From: UBA10649 sp963749905
GTDB taxonomy: Bacteria; Actinomycetota; Actinomycetes; S36-B12
Reading direction: 5' to 3'
Assembly: GCA_963749905.1 (NCBI GenBank)
Contig: CAVVOF010000006.1
Coordinates: 186,001-250,000, forward strand
Length of the DNA stretch: 64,000 bases
The position numbers and the translations under genes are program-made. The notes beneath the pieces are model-generated. The model saw only the letters and a program-made list of their open reading frames with translations. It was not told the origin of the DNA and did not search any database. Every line of letters starts with the position of its first letter. Positions within the stretch are counted from its first letter, which is position 1. Below are positions 1-7,748 of the stretch, in pieces.

Positions 1-267
1 GTCCGCGGCCACCCTCGGGCCGAAGTAGAGCTGGTTGTCCGAGACGACGTGGTACAGCCGGCCGCCGATGATGCCGAACGGGCACCGCCCAGATCGCGAT
101 GTCGGTGATGACGCCCGGCCGCGCCGCCGCGGGCGACGTAGCGGCGGTTGCCCCAGCCAGACCGCGACGACGATGCCCAGCACGATCAGCAGCGCGTACG
201 CACGCATCGGCAGCGGGCCGAGGTTCCAGACGCCCTGCTCGGGGCTGGGGATGCTGGTGAGGAGCAC
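1..267 (-). CDS. lgt: Prolipoprotein diacylglyceryl transferase, N-terminal part
   Basis: Lgt transfers diacylglycerol from phosphatidylglycerol to the lipobox cysteine of prelipoproteins in the cytoplasmic membrane. Only the first part is present because the gene runs off the window start. The minus strand reads IPSPEQGVWNLGPLPMRAY, then a membrane segment, then GIIGGRLYHVVSDNQLYF, the classic Lgt N-terminus. The GTG start lies just after the stop of the upstream thioredoxin-fold gene, so the two are co-transcribed. Three single-base shifts (near 156, 110 and 85) break the frame while the family sequence continues in another frame, which suggests sequence error. Confident on identity; the rest of the protein cannot be judged. 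Confidence 0.85.
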   Translation of the reverse strand, partial: MLLTSIPSPEQGVWNLGPLPMRAYALLIVLGIVVAVWLGQPPLRRPRRRGRASSPTSRSGRCPFGIIGGRLYHVVSDNQLYFGPRVAAD

Positions 268-268
268 G

Positions 269-1143
269 TCAGCGCCGCGCCGCGCCGGTCAGGACGCCGA
301 CGGCGACGGAACCGCGCGCCTCGCCGGAGCCTGCGGCCGCGGTCTCGTCGACGAGCGTCTCGAGCGCCTCCGGATCGACGAGGATCTCAGTCGGCATCTC
401 GATGCCGTTGAGCAGCGCGTACGGAGTACCGGGGTGGCCGTTCTCGTGGAAGGTCGCACCGGTGTTGGTCGCGAAGCCCAGGTAGGTGCCGTCGGTGACG
501 CACTGCGTGAACGTGTCCAGCTCCGCACCGGTGAGGCCGGCCTCACTGCCGAACGAGATCAGCTGCTCGTCGGTGAAGCCGTCACCCTCGACGACGGGCT
601 GGTTGGCGAACACGGTCTCGTGGAACTCGTTCGTCTTGCCGGCGTCGATCGCGCAGCCGAAGGCCGCGGTGGCGCGCGTCGAGGAGTTCAGGATGCCCGG
701 GTCGCCGCCGTCGTTGACCGGTCGAGGAAGGTGGCCATGCGCCAGAGCAGGTGGACCTGGCCGGCGTCGGCGAGCTCGACGATGCCGGCGCCGTTGGCCT
801 CCTCGACCGCGCCGCAGGCCGGGCACTGGAAGTCCTCCCAGATCTCCAGCACGGGGGCGTCCGCGCCGGCGGTGCCGACCGGCACCGCGTACTTGAAGGG
901 GTCGTCGGCCGGCAGGACCGTGGCCGGCAGTGCCGCCCCGGGGTCGGCGACCGGGATGTCCGTCGCCACCGTGTCCGAGGAGTTGCGGGCGACCAGGGCC
1001 ACGCCGATGATGCCGACCACCACGACCACCACGGTGATGGCGCCGATGATCCGGACCGTCCGCTCGCGCCGACGCTCCTGAGCGGCGGCCGCATCGCGCG
1101 CCGCTGCCGCCTTGTCCCGACGGTTCTTCCCGGACTCGCTCAT
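269..1143 (-). CDS. Membrane-anchored DsbA-like thioredoxin-fold protein (frameshifted)
   Basis: Extracytoplasmic thiol-disulfide oxidoreductase of the DsbA/thioredoxin_4 family. A charged N-terminus (about 30 residues, Lys/Arg/Ala-rich) is followed by one membrane anchor (IIGAITVVVVVVGIIGVALV), a linker, and the thioredoxin fold with redox motif CPAC in EIWEDFQCPACGAVEE. The C-terminal half contains the expected GTPYALLNG cis-Pro region. One single-base shift near 720 separates the halves. ATG at 1143 is chosen because AGGAGGAG sits seven bases upstream; the in-frame GTG at 1149 would be too close to it. A TAAGGT hexamer upstream could be an internal promoter for this gene and lgt. The redox substrates are unknown. 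Confidence 0.8.
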
Positions 1144-1245
1144 CTGCACGCTCCTCCTGCTCGTCGCGCCACGTCTGGCGCTTGGGTGTCCCGTACACCT
1201 TACGGGGTCGGTGTGGTTGACGCTTCAAGGGATCCCGCGGTTCCC

Positions 1246-2050
1246 TCAGCCGGCCCGGACGCCGGCCGCGAGCTCGCCGGCGAGCTCGGCCACCGCGGCC
1301 ACGGCGGCCGCCTGGTCGGGGGCCTGCAGGATGCGCTTGACGAACGCCGAGCCGACGATGACGCCGTCGGCGTAGCGGCGCCACCTCAGCCGCCTGCTCC
1401 CCCGTCGAGACGCCGAGCCCGACCGCGATCGGCAGGTCGGTGAGTGCCCGCGCAGCGGCGCACCAGCTCGGGGGCCGCAGAACTGACCGGCCGACCGCGC
1501 CCCCGTGACGCCCATCGTCGAGGCGGCGTACAGGAAGCCCGACGTCACCGAGGTGACCACCGTCGATGCGGTCATCGGTCGAGGACGGGGCGACCAGGAA
1601 GATCCGATCCAGCCCCCGCGCGCTCGTCGCCGCGATCCAGTCGCCGGCCTCCTCGGGCGTCAGGTCCGGGGTGATGACGCCCTGACCGCCGGCCTCGGCC
1701 AGCCGGGCGGCGAAGCGATCGACGCCGTACTGCTCGATCGGGTTCCAGTAGGACATCACGACGGGGAACAGCGCCGGTCGCGGCCACGGCGGCCACCACG
1801 TCGAGGACGACGTCGGTCGTGGTGCCGGCCGCCAGCGCACGGCTCGACGGCCGCCTGGATGTCCGGGCCGTCCATCAGCGGGTCCGAGTAGGGCAGGCCC
1901 ACCTCGACGATGTCGACGCCGGCGGCGACCATGGCGGTGATGAGCTCGATGCCCTCGGCTCGGGGTCGGGAAGCCGGCCGGCAGGTAGCCGATCAGCGCC
2001 GCGCGGTCCTCGGCGCGGGCGCGGGCGAAGACCTCGGCGAGCGTGGTCAT
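1246..2050 (-). CDS. trpA: Tryptophan synthase alpha subunit (frameshifted)
   Basis: TrpA cleaves indole-3-glycerol phosphate to indole and glyceraldehyde-3-phosphate and passes indole to TrpB. The sequence starts MTTLAEVFARARAEDRAALI, followed by the active-site strand VEVGLPYSDPLMDGP with the catalytic Glu and the second acidic residue. Further on are YWNPIEQYG, GVITPDLTPEEAGDW, the phosphate-loop region and DGVIVGSAFV. The ATG overlaps the trpB stop (ATGA), so translation is coupled. About six single-base shifts chop the frame, but all conserved blocks remain in order, so I read this as a functional gene with sequence errors. A 102-bp gap follows before the thioredoxin-fold gene. Confidence 0.85.
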
Positions 2051-3282
2051 GCGCGCCCCTCGTCGTGGCCGTCGAGATCGATGCCGAACCACTGCGCGGC
2101 GGTGTCGACGTCCTTGTCGCCGCGCCCGGAGAGGTTGACGAGGATGACCGCCTCCGGGCCGAGCTCGCGGCCGAGCCGCATGGCCCCGGCCAGGGCGTGC
2201 GCGGACTCGATGGCCGGGATGATCCCCTCGGTGCGGCACAGGGCCGCGAACGCGTCCATCGCCTCGGCGTCGTCGACCGGCTCGTAGACCGCGCGGCCGG
2301 TGTCGTGCAGCCACGAGTGCTCCGGACCGACGCCCGGGTAGTCGAGGCCGGCGGAGATCGAGTGCGACGGCAGGGTCTGACCCCACTCGTCCTGCATCAC
2401 GTAGGTGCGGGCGCCGTGCAGCACGCCGGGGCGCCCGCCGCGAACCGGGAGGCGTGCCGTCCGGTGGCCACGCCCTCGCCGCCGGCCTCGTAGCCCGCGC
2501 AGCTGGACGTCCGGCTCGTCGAGGAAGGCCCCGAAGATGCCGATCGCGTTCGATCCGCCGCCGACGCAGGCGACGACCGCGTCCGGGCAGGCGGCCCTCG
2601 GCCTCGAGGATCTGCTCGCGCGCCTCGCGGCCGATGACCTGGTGGAAGTGCCGCACCATCGTCGGGAAGGGGGCCGGGCCGGTCACGGTGCCGAGCACGT
2701 AGTGGGTGCGGTCGACCGTGGTGACCCAGTCGCGCATGGCCTCGTTGATGGCGTCCTTCAGGGTCCGGCTGCCCGCCGTGACCGGCACGACCTCGGCGCC
2801 GAGCAGCTGCATGCGGGCCACGTTGAGCGCCTGCCGGCGGGTGTCCTCCTCGCCCATGTAGACGGTGCACTCGAGGCCCATCAGGGCGGCCGCGGTCGCG
2901 GTGGCGACGCCGTGCTGGCCCGCGCCCGTCTCGGCGATCACGCGCTTCTTGCCCATCCGGACGGCGAGCAGGGCCTGCCCGAGGACGTTGTTGATCTTGT
3001 GCGACCCGGTGTGGTTGAGGTCCTCGCGCTTGAGGTAGACCCGGGCCCCGCCGCACAGCTCGCCGAACCGGCGGGCCGGGGTCAGCGGGCTCGGCCGGCC
3101 GGTGTACGTGCGCTCCAGCTCGGACAGCTGGGCCGCGAAGTCGGGGTCGGCGAGCGCCTGCCGGAAGGCGGCGTCGAGCTCGTCGAGCGCCGCCGTGAGC
3201 GCCTCCGGCACGAACCGGCCGCCGTACGGCCCGAAGTGCCCGTGCTCGTCGATCCCCGCTGTCGGGGTCTGTCGGCAGCCAT
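2047..3282 (-). CDS. trpB: Tryptophan synthase beta subunit (frameshifted)
   Basis: TrpB is the PLP enzyme that condenses indole with serine to make tryptophan, in a complex with TrpA. Conserved blocks include HFGPYGGRFVPE, KREDLNHTGSHKINN (with the PLP-binding lysine), GAGQHGVATA, a GGGSNAIGIF phosphate loop and GLDYPGVGPEHS. Start: the ATG lies five bases after the trpC stop and reads MAADRP, but one C is missing from a C-run near 3266, so it goes out of frame until repaired. Further shifts lie near 2590, 2500 and 2430. All four are single-base changes in G/C-rich stretches, with the family sequence continuing on both sides. The stop overlaps the trpA start. Confidence 0.88.
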
Positions 3283-3287
3283 GACGA

Positions 3288-4097
3288 TCAGCTGCGCCCG
3301 TGCCGCAGGGCCGGATGCGCCCCTGCCGTGACCAGGTCGTGCACCGCGCTGCGCGGGTCCTTCCCGGTCACCAGGCTCTCGCCGACGAGGACGGCATCGG
3401 CGCCGGCCTCGGCGTACACGATCAGGTCGTGCGGGTCGCGCACGCCGGACTCGGCGATCTTGACGCAGTAGGCCGGGATGTGCGGCGCCACTCGGGCGAA
3501 GGTGTCGCGATCGACCTCGAGGGTCTTCAGGTTGCGGGCGTTGACGCCGATGACGTGCGCCCCGGCCTCGACGGCGCGGGCCATCTCGTCCTCGTCGTGC
3601 ACCTCGACCAGCGCGGTGAGCCCGAGGCTCTGGGTCCGCTCGATCAGGCTGACGAGCGCCGGCTGGTCGAGCGCGGCGACGATCAGCAGGATCATGTCCG
3701 CGCCGTAGGCCTTCGCCTCCCACAGCTGGTAGCTGGTGACGATGAAGTCCTTGCGCAGCACCGGGATGTCGACGGCAGCACGGACGGCGGCCAGGTCGGC
3801 CAGCGATCCGCCGAAGCGTCGCTCCTCGGTCAGCACGCTGATGCAGTGCGCGCCGCCGGCCTCGTATGCCGATGCGAGGGCGGCGGGATCGGCGATCTCG
3901 GCCAGGACGCCCTTGCTCGGGCTCGAGCGCTTCACCTCGGCGATGACGCACACGTCCTCGTCGGCCAGCACCGCCGCGACGTCGCGGGCCGGCGCGACGT
4001 TGGCCGCCCGCTCCTTGAGCTCGTCGAGCGGCACCTGCTCCATGCGCAGGGCCACGTCCTCCCGGACGCCGGCCAGGATGTCGTCGAGCACGGTCAC
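3288..4097 (-). CDS. trpC: Indole-3-glycerol phosphate synthase
   Basis: TrpC closes the indole ring of CdRP with loss of CO2 and water, the step before tryptophan synthase. The 269-residue frame is intact and of normal length for the TIM-barrel family. Visible motifs are IAEVKRSSPSKG (substrate-binding Lys near residue 55), VLRKDFIV, VEVHDEDEM, GVNARNL and ESGV. The start is GTG at 4097, 43 bases downstream of the DUF2752 gene, and trpB begins five bases after its stop. It is not fused to trpF. No trpF gene is seen in the window, consistent with PriA (the hisA product) covering that step. Confidence 0.95.
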   Translation of the reverse strand: MTVLDDILAGVREDVALRMEQVPLDELKERAANVAPARDVAAVLADEDVCVIAEVKRSSPSKGVLAEIADPAALASAYEAGGAHCISVLTEERRFGGSLADLAAVRAAVDIPVLRKDFIVTSYQLWEAKAYGADMILLIVAALDQPALVSLIERTQSLGLTALVEVHDEDEMARAVEAGAHVIGVNARNLKTLEVDRDTFARVAPHIPAYCVKIAESGVRDPHDLIVYAEAGADAVLVGESLVTGKDPRSAVHDLVTAGAHPALRHGRS

Positions 4098-4140
4098 GCG
4101 GACAGACTAACCGCGGGCCGGCGGCCCCGACGCGCGAGGT

Positions 4141-4620
4141 CTATCCGATGCCGGAGCCCAAGTACGGCACGAAGTTCCGGATCACGCCGAATGCCAGCAG
4201 GGCCACCATCACCACGACCGTGATGGTGGTGCGGCGCTTCATCTGCACCACCGACACCGCCTCGGTCCGGCCGCGCCACGCCCGCGCGGCCCAGCGCACC
4301 CAGAGGACGATGGCCAAGGGCACGAGCGCGATGAGCAGGATGTTGTGATCGAGTGCGCCGCGCAGGTCGCCGGTGACGAGATCGTGCGTGCCGCGCAGGA
4401 TCCCGCACCCGGGGCAGTCGATGCCGAACAGTCCCTGCGTCGGGCAGAGCGGGTAGTGACCGGGCTCGTTGGGGTTGACCGCCGCCAGGTACGCCAGGCC
4501 GGCCCCGACTCCCGCCACCGTCGCCAGCGGCGCCACCATGCGGCGCGCACGCGGCCGGTCGTCGACGATCTCCGGGATGGCGACCGCCGTGCCCGACTCG
4601 GGCGTGGTCGTCACGGTCAT
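4141..4620 (-). CDS. DUF2752 membrane protein
   Basis: Small membrane protein of 159 residues with about three hydrophobic segments. The diagnostic DUF2752 block is FGIDCPGCGILRGTHDL, with paired cysteines that could bind metal or form a disulfide. The preceding NPNEPGHYPLCPTQG stretch is also typical. The family often sits just upstream of trpC in actinomycetes, as here, but its biochemical role is not established. RBS and start are unremarkable (ATG at 4620). The gap to the histidine kinase upstream is 27 bases, so it may be transcribed with that gene as well as with trpC. Confidence 0.85.
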   Translation of the reverse strand: MTVTTTPESGTAVAIPEIVDDRPRARRMVAPLATVAGVGAGLAYLAAVNPNEPGHYPLCPTQGLFGIDCPGCGILRGTHDLVTGDLRGALDHNILLIALVPLAIVLWVRWAARAWRGRTEAVSVVQMKRRTTITVVVMVALLAFGVIRNFVPYLGSGIG

Positions 4621-4647
4621 GGTCCGACCCTACGCGCCCGCGGCCGG

Positions 4648-6084
4648 TCAGGCCGGCAACGCGTCGGGATCGGCGGGCAGGTGGACGGTGAAGCGGGCGC
4701 CACCCTCCGGGGCCTGTCCGACCTCGGCGGAGCCGCCGAGTCCGCGGGCCAGCCGGCCCACCAGGGCGAGGCCGAGGCCGGTGCCGACCGGCCGCACGCC
4801 TCGGTAGCGCTCGTGCAGGGCACCGGGCTCGAAGGCCACCGCGCGGTCGTCGTCCGTCAGCCCGGGGCCCGAGTCCCGCACCTCGACGATCGCGCCGGGC
4901 CCCTCGGCCCGGATGGCCAGGACCATCTCGGAGCCGGGCGGCGAGACCCGCAGCGCGTTCTCGGCGAGGTTGTCGATGATCTGCCGGACGCGCATCGGGT
5001 CGGTCCGCACGAGCAGGGGTCCATCGGGCAGCTCCGTGCGGACGGTGACGTCCTCGACCTGCCCGCGGGTCTGCCACACCTCCCAGGCGTCCGCGCCCAC
5101 TTCACCGAGATCGACCTCGATGGGGGCCACGTGGAAGTCCACGGCTCCGAGCCGTGCGAGATCGAGCAGGTCGGTCACCAGCCGGTCGAGCCGGGCCGCC
5201 TCCCCCGCGACCGTCGCACCGGTGCGCGGGACGTCGTCGCCCTCGATCACCCCGTCGGCCAGCGCCTCGGCGTAGCCCTTGACGGCGGTGAGCGGGGTGC
5301 GCAGCTCGTGCGACACGGACAGCAGGAACTCGCGCTGCCGGCCCTCGCTCGCCACCAGCGCGTGGTTCAGGCCGTTCAGCGACTCGGCGATGTCGGCGAT
5401 CTCGGTCGGACCCTCGGGTTCGAGGGTGACGTCGCGCGACCCGGCGGCCATCTGGTTCGCGGCATCGGCGGCCGCGCGCAGCGGGCGGGTCAGTCTCCGG
5501 GCCGCCCAGTAGCCGATCGGCACCGCGATCAGCAGGCCGAGCAGCAGGGAGAACGCGATGCGCTTGACCGCCTCGATCGACTCGACCCCCACGACGGTGA
5601 ACGGCTGGACCAGGATGACGCCGCCGCCGGAGTCGAGCGGACGGGCCTCGATGAGGGTGTCGGCGCCGGGCGGCCCGCCCTCCGTCGAGACCTCCTGCCC
5701 GGCGAGCACGTCGTCGACGACCTCCTGGGGGACGCCCGGCGGGGTCTCCCCGCCCGGACCGACGAGGTAGCCGGTGATCTGGTGGGCCTCCAGCGCCTCC
5801 AGCAGTCGGCGCGGCAGCAGCTCGCCACCGCGCCCACCCCCGCCGGTGCGCTCGTCCAGCGCGGTCGCGGTCAGGTCGGCGAGATGGGCGAGATCCGCTC
5901 TCGTCTGGCTCTCCGCTGCGGAGTGCACCAGCGGATAGGACACCAGCCCGGCCACGAGGACCGCGATCGCCGCGATCGCTGACGTCAGCAGCACGGTGCG
6001 CGTGACGATGCTCATCCGCGCGCGGCGCGGACCGTGATCCGGCGGCGGCGCCGTCGTCGACGTGGCGGGGGGCGGGTCGGTCAT
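4648..6084 (-). CDS. HAMP-domain sensor histidine kinase
   Basis: Transmembrane sensor kinase of 478 residues. TM1 lies at about residues 28-50, then an extracytoplasmic domain of about 120 residues without recognisable ligand motifs, TM2 at about 175-196, a HAMP linker (RLTRPLRAAADAANQMAAG), and a DHp domain with the phosphorylated His near 259 in SVSHELRTPL. The HATPase domain has an N box (NLAENALR), DSGPGL and GTGLGLALV. The start overlaps the response-regulator stop (ATGA), which fixes the partner. The pair sits inside the trp cluster between the HGxxPAAW and DUF2752 genes. The signal sensed is unknown. Confidence 0.9.
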   Translation of the reverse strand: MTDPPPATSTTAPPPDHGPRRARMSIVTRTVLLTSAIAAIAVLVAGLVSYPLVHSAAESQTRADLAHLADLTATALDERTGGGGRGGELLPRRLLEALEAHQITGYLVGPGGETPPGVPQEVVDDVLAGQEVSTEGGPPGADTLIEARPLDSGGGVILVQPFTVVGVESIEAVKRIAFSLLLGLLIAVPIGYWAARRLTRPLRAAADAANQMAAGSRDVTLEPEGPTEIADIAESLNGLNHALVASEGRQREFLLSVSHELRTPLTAVKGYAEALADGVIEGDDVPRTGATVAGEAARLDRLVTDLLDLARLGAVDFHVAPIEVDLGEVGADAWEVWQTRGQVEDVTVRTELPDGPLLVRTDPMRVRQIIDNLAENALRVSPPGSEMVLAIRAEGPGAIVEVRDSGPGLTDDDRAVAFEPGALHERYRGVRPVGTGLGLALVGRLARGLGGSAEVGQAPEGGARFTVHLPADPDALPA

Positions 6085-6779
6085 GACGTGGCGGGATCCT
6101 CGGCGGAGTAGCCGACCCCGCGGACGGTGCGGATGGGACTCGCGTCGCCGAGCTTGGCGCGCACCTGTGCGACGTGCACGTCGACGGTCCGGGTGCCGAC
6201 GACGGCGGCGTACCCCCACACCTCGGAGAGCAGGTGCTCACGGGTGTACACCCGCCCCGGGTGCTGCATGAGGTGGGCCAGCAGGTCGAACTCCGTGGCC
6301 GTCAGGGTGATGGGCTCGCCGTCGACGGTGACGCGGCGGCTGACCATGTCGACCACCACGCCGCCGAGCTCCAGGGGTGCATCGTCCGCGTTGACCAGCG
6401 AGGCCCGACGGACGACCGACTTCACCCGGGCCACGACCTCCCGCGGGCTGAACGGCTTCGTGATGTAGTCGTCCGCGCCCAGCTCGAGGCCGAGGACGCG
6501 ATCGACCTCGTCGTCGCGAGCGGTGCAGAACAGGATGGGCACCCAGTTGCCGTCGGCCCGGAGCTGCCGGCACACCTCGGTGCCGTCCATCTCGGGCAGG
6601 CCGACGTCGAGCACGATGGCGGATGGGTGCAGGGTCCGCGCCGCGGTCAGCGCCGCTCGGCCGTTGGCCTCTACGTGTACGCCGAAGCCCTCGCGGGACA
6701 GGTACAGCCGGAGCAGGTCGGAGATGGCGCGCTCGTCCTCGACGACGAGCACCAAACCGCGGGCGGAATCAGAGGTCAC
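6081..6779 (-). CDS. OmpR/PhoB-family response regulator
   Basis: DNA-binding response regulator of 232 residues. The receiver domain carries the acidic pair (VVEDE), the phosphorylation site in IVLDVGLPEMDG, the switch Thr (CTARD) and the conserved Lys (TKPFSP). A C-terminal winged helix contains the recognition region REHLLSEVWGYA and ends with the TVRGVGYS hairpin. It overlaps the kinase gene by four bases. It begins 82 bases after the HGxxPAAW gene, so it probably has its own promoter but could also be read through from trpE. Target genes cannot be named from sequence. Confidence 0.92.
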   Translation of the reverse strand: MTSDSARGLVLVVEDERAISDLLRLYLSREGFGVHVEANGRAALTAARTLHPSAIVLDVGLPEMDGTEVCRQLRADGNWVPILFCTARDDEVDRVLGLELGADDYITKPFSPREVVARVKSVVRRASLVNADDAPLELGGVVVDMVSRRVTVDGEPITLTATEFDLLAHLMQHPGRVYTREHLLSEVWGYAAVVGTRTVDVHVAQVRAKLGDASPIRTVRGVGYSAEDPATS

Positions 6780-6861
6780 GGCCCAAGACTGTCAGAGCGG
6801 GGCCACCTGCGGCGGCCGTGCGGTGCGGGAGCGGTCAGGGGTGTGTCAGGGTCCGGTAAGG

Positions 6862-7092
6862 CTAGGCCTTCTTCTTGCCCATGCCCATCATCGCCATGAC
6901 CTTGCCGGCGATGCCGCCGACGACGACCAGCGCCACGCCGACGCCGAACATCGGCCAGTTGCCCAGGACGATGCCGAGCGTGCCCACGACGAACGCGATC
7001 ATGATGATGGTCACCGCGGTCCACGCTGCCGGCGTCGAGCCGTGATCGTCGTGATGGGCGGGACCGGCCGACACGGCCTGCTGCTGCGACAT
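6862..7092 (-). CDS. HGxxPAAW-family small membrane protein
   Basis: A 76-residue protein: His-rich N-terminus (PAHHDDHGSTPAAWTAV, the family signature), two membrane helices (TIIMIAFVVGTLGIVLG and VGVALVVVGGIAG), and a short Met/Lys C-terminus (MAMMGMGKKKA). The family is recurrently linked to actinobacterial trpE/trpC clusters, and here it follows the TrpE-associated membrane protein by 62 bases. Function unknown. A role in membrane transport or in assembling the pathway is only a guess from linkage. ATG at 7092 is chosen so that the family signature is near the N-terminus. Confidence 0.8.
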   Translation of the reverse strand: MSQQQAVSAGPAHHDDHGSTPAAWTAVTIIMIAFVVGTLGIVLGNWPMFGVGVALVVVGGIAGKVMAMMGMGKKKA

Positions 7093-7154
7093 GGCGTCAT
7101 TCAACCAGATGCCCTGATGGTGGGTCCGCGATTCGGGGCGCAGCCGTCGTGGCG

Positions 7155-7748
7155 TCAGTTCTCGGTGGGGTCCTGCCCGCGGTCGAGCGCATCCCAGGCG
7201 TTGACGTCGGTGCCATCGCGACGGGCCCGCTCGTAGCGCCGGCCCATCGCCGGCCAGCCGCGTCCGCGCACCGCCGTCCACGCCGCCCCCACCACGATGG
7301 CGGCACCCCCGAGCGCGGCCACCACCCAGTTCGGGGTGATGCGGGCGGGGACGTCGGCCGGCAGGTCGAGTGCGGTCATCAGGACGGAGATCACGTCCGC
7401 TCCGGAGGTGGCCGCGAACACGATGGCCACCGACAGTCCGGTCACGCCGGCGATCACGCCGATGACCGCCACCGCCAGCCGTCCCCAGGAGCGGGTGGCG
7501 ATGATCCCGCCCACGGCCGCCAGCGCCAGCCAGCCCATGGAGGCCGCACCCGGATACAGGTCGCGCCCGGTGAACTCCTGGACGCGGACGGCCGCGTCGG
7601 TGAGGTCGGCACCGGGCAGGAGCGGCACCTCGGTACTGGCCCAGACCAGGCCGTATCCCCACAGCATCAACGCCGCGCCCAGGGCCGTGACCAGCAGCGC
7701 GGTGAGGTAGGGGCGGCGCCCCGGAGCGGAAGCCGAAGCGTCCGTCAT
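7155..7748 (-). CDS. Trp biosynthesis-associated membrane protein (TIGR02234)
   Basis: 197-residue membrane protein with four predicted helices: LTALLVTALGAALMLWGYG near the N-terminus, two central helices (MGWLALAAVGGIIATR and VAVIGVIAGVTGLSVAIVF), and NWVVAALGGAAIVVGAAWT near the C-terminus. A charged tail of about 35 residues follows. Length, topology and position immediately after trpE match TIGR02234. The ATG overlaps the trpE stop (ATGA), so the two are translationally coupled. Biochemical role unknown in the family. Confidence 0.88.
   Translation of the reverse strand: MTDASASAPGRRPYLTALLVTALGAALMLWGYGLVWASTEVPLLPGADLTDAAVRVQEFTGRDLYPGAASMGWLALAAVGGIIATRSWGRLAVAVIGVIAGVTGLSVAIVFAATSGADVISVLMTALDLPADVPARITPNWVVAALGGAAIVVGAAWTAVRGRGWPAMGRRYERARRDGTDVNAWDALDRGQDPTEN

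Noticed and set aside
1..3283. trpA, trpB, the thioredoxin-fold gene and lgt as pseudogenes
   Set aside because: All conserved motifs remain, only single-base shifts at G/C runs are seen, and lgt is generally important for growth; error is more likely than decay.
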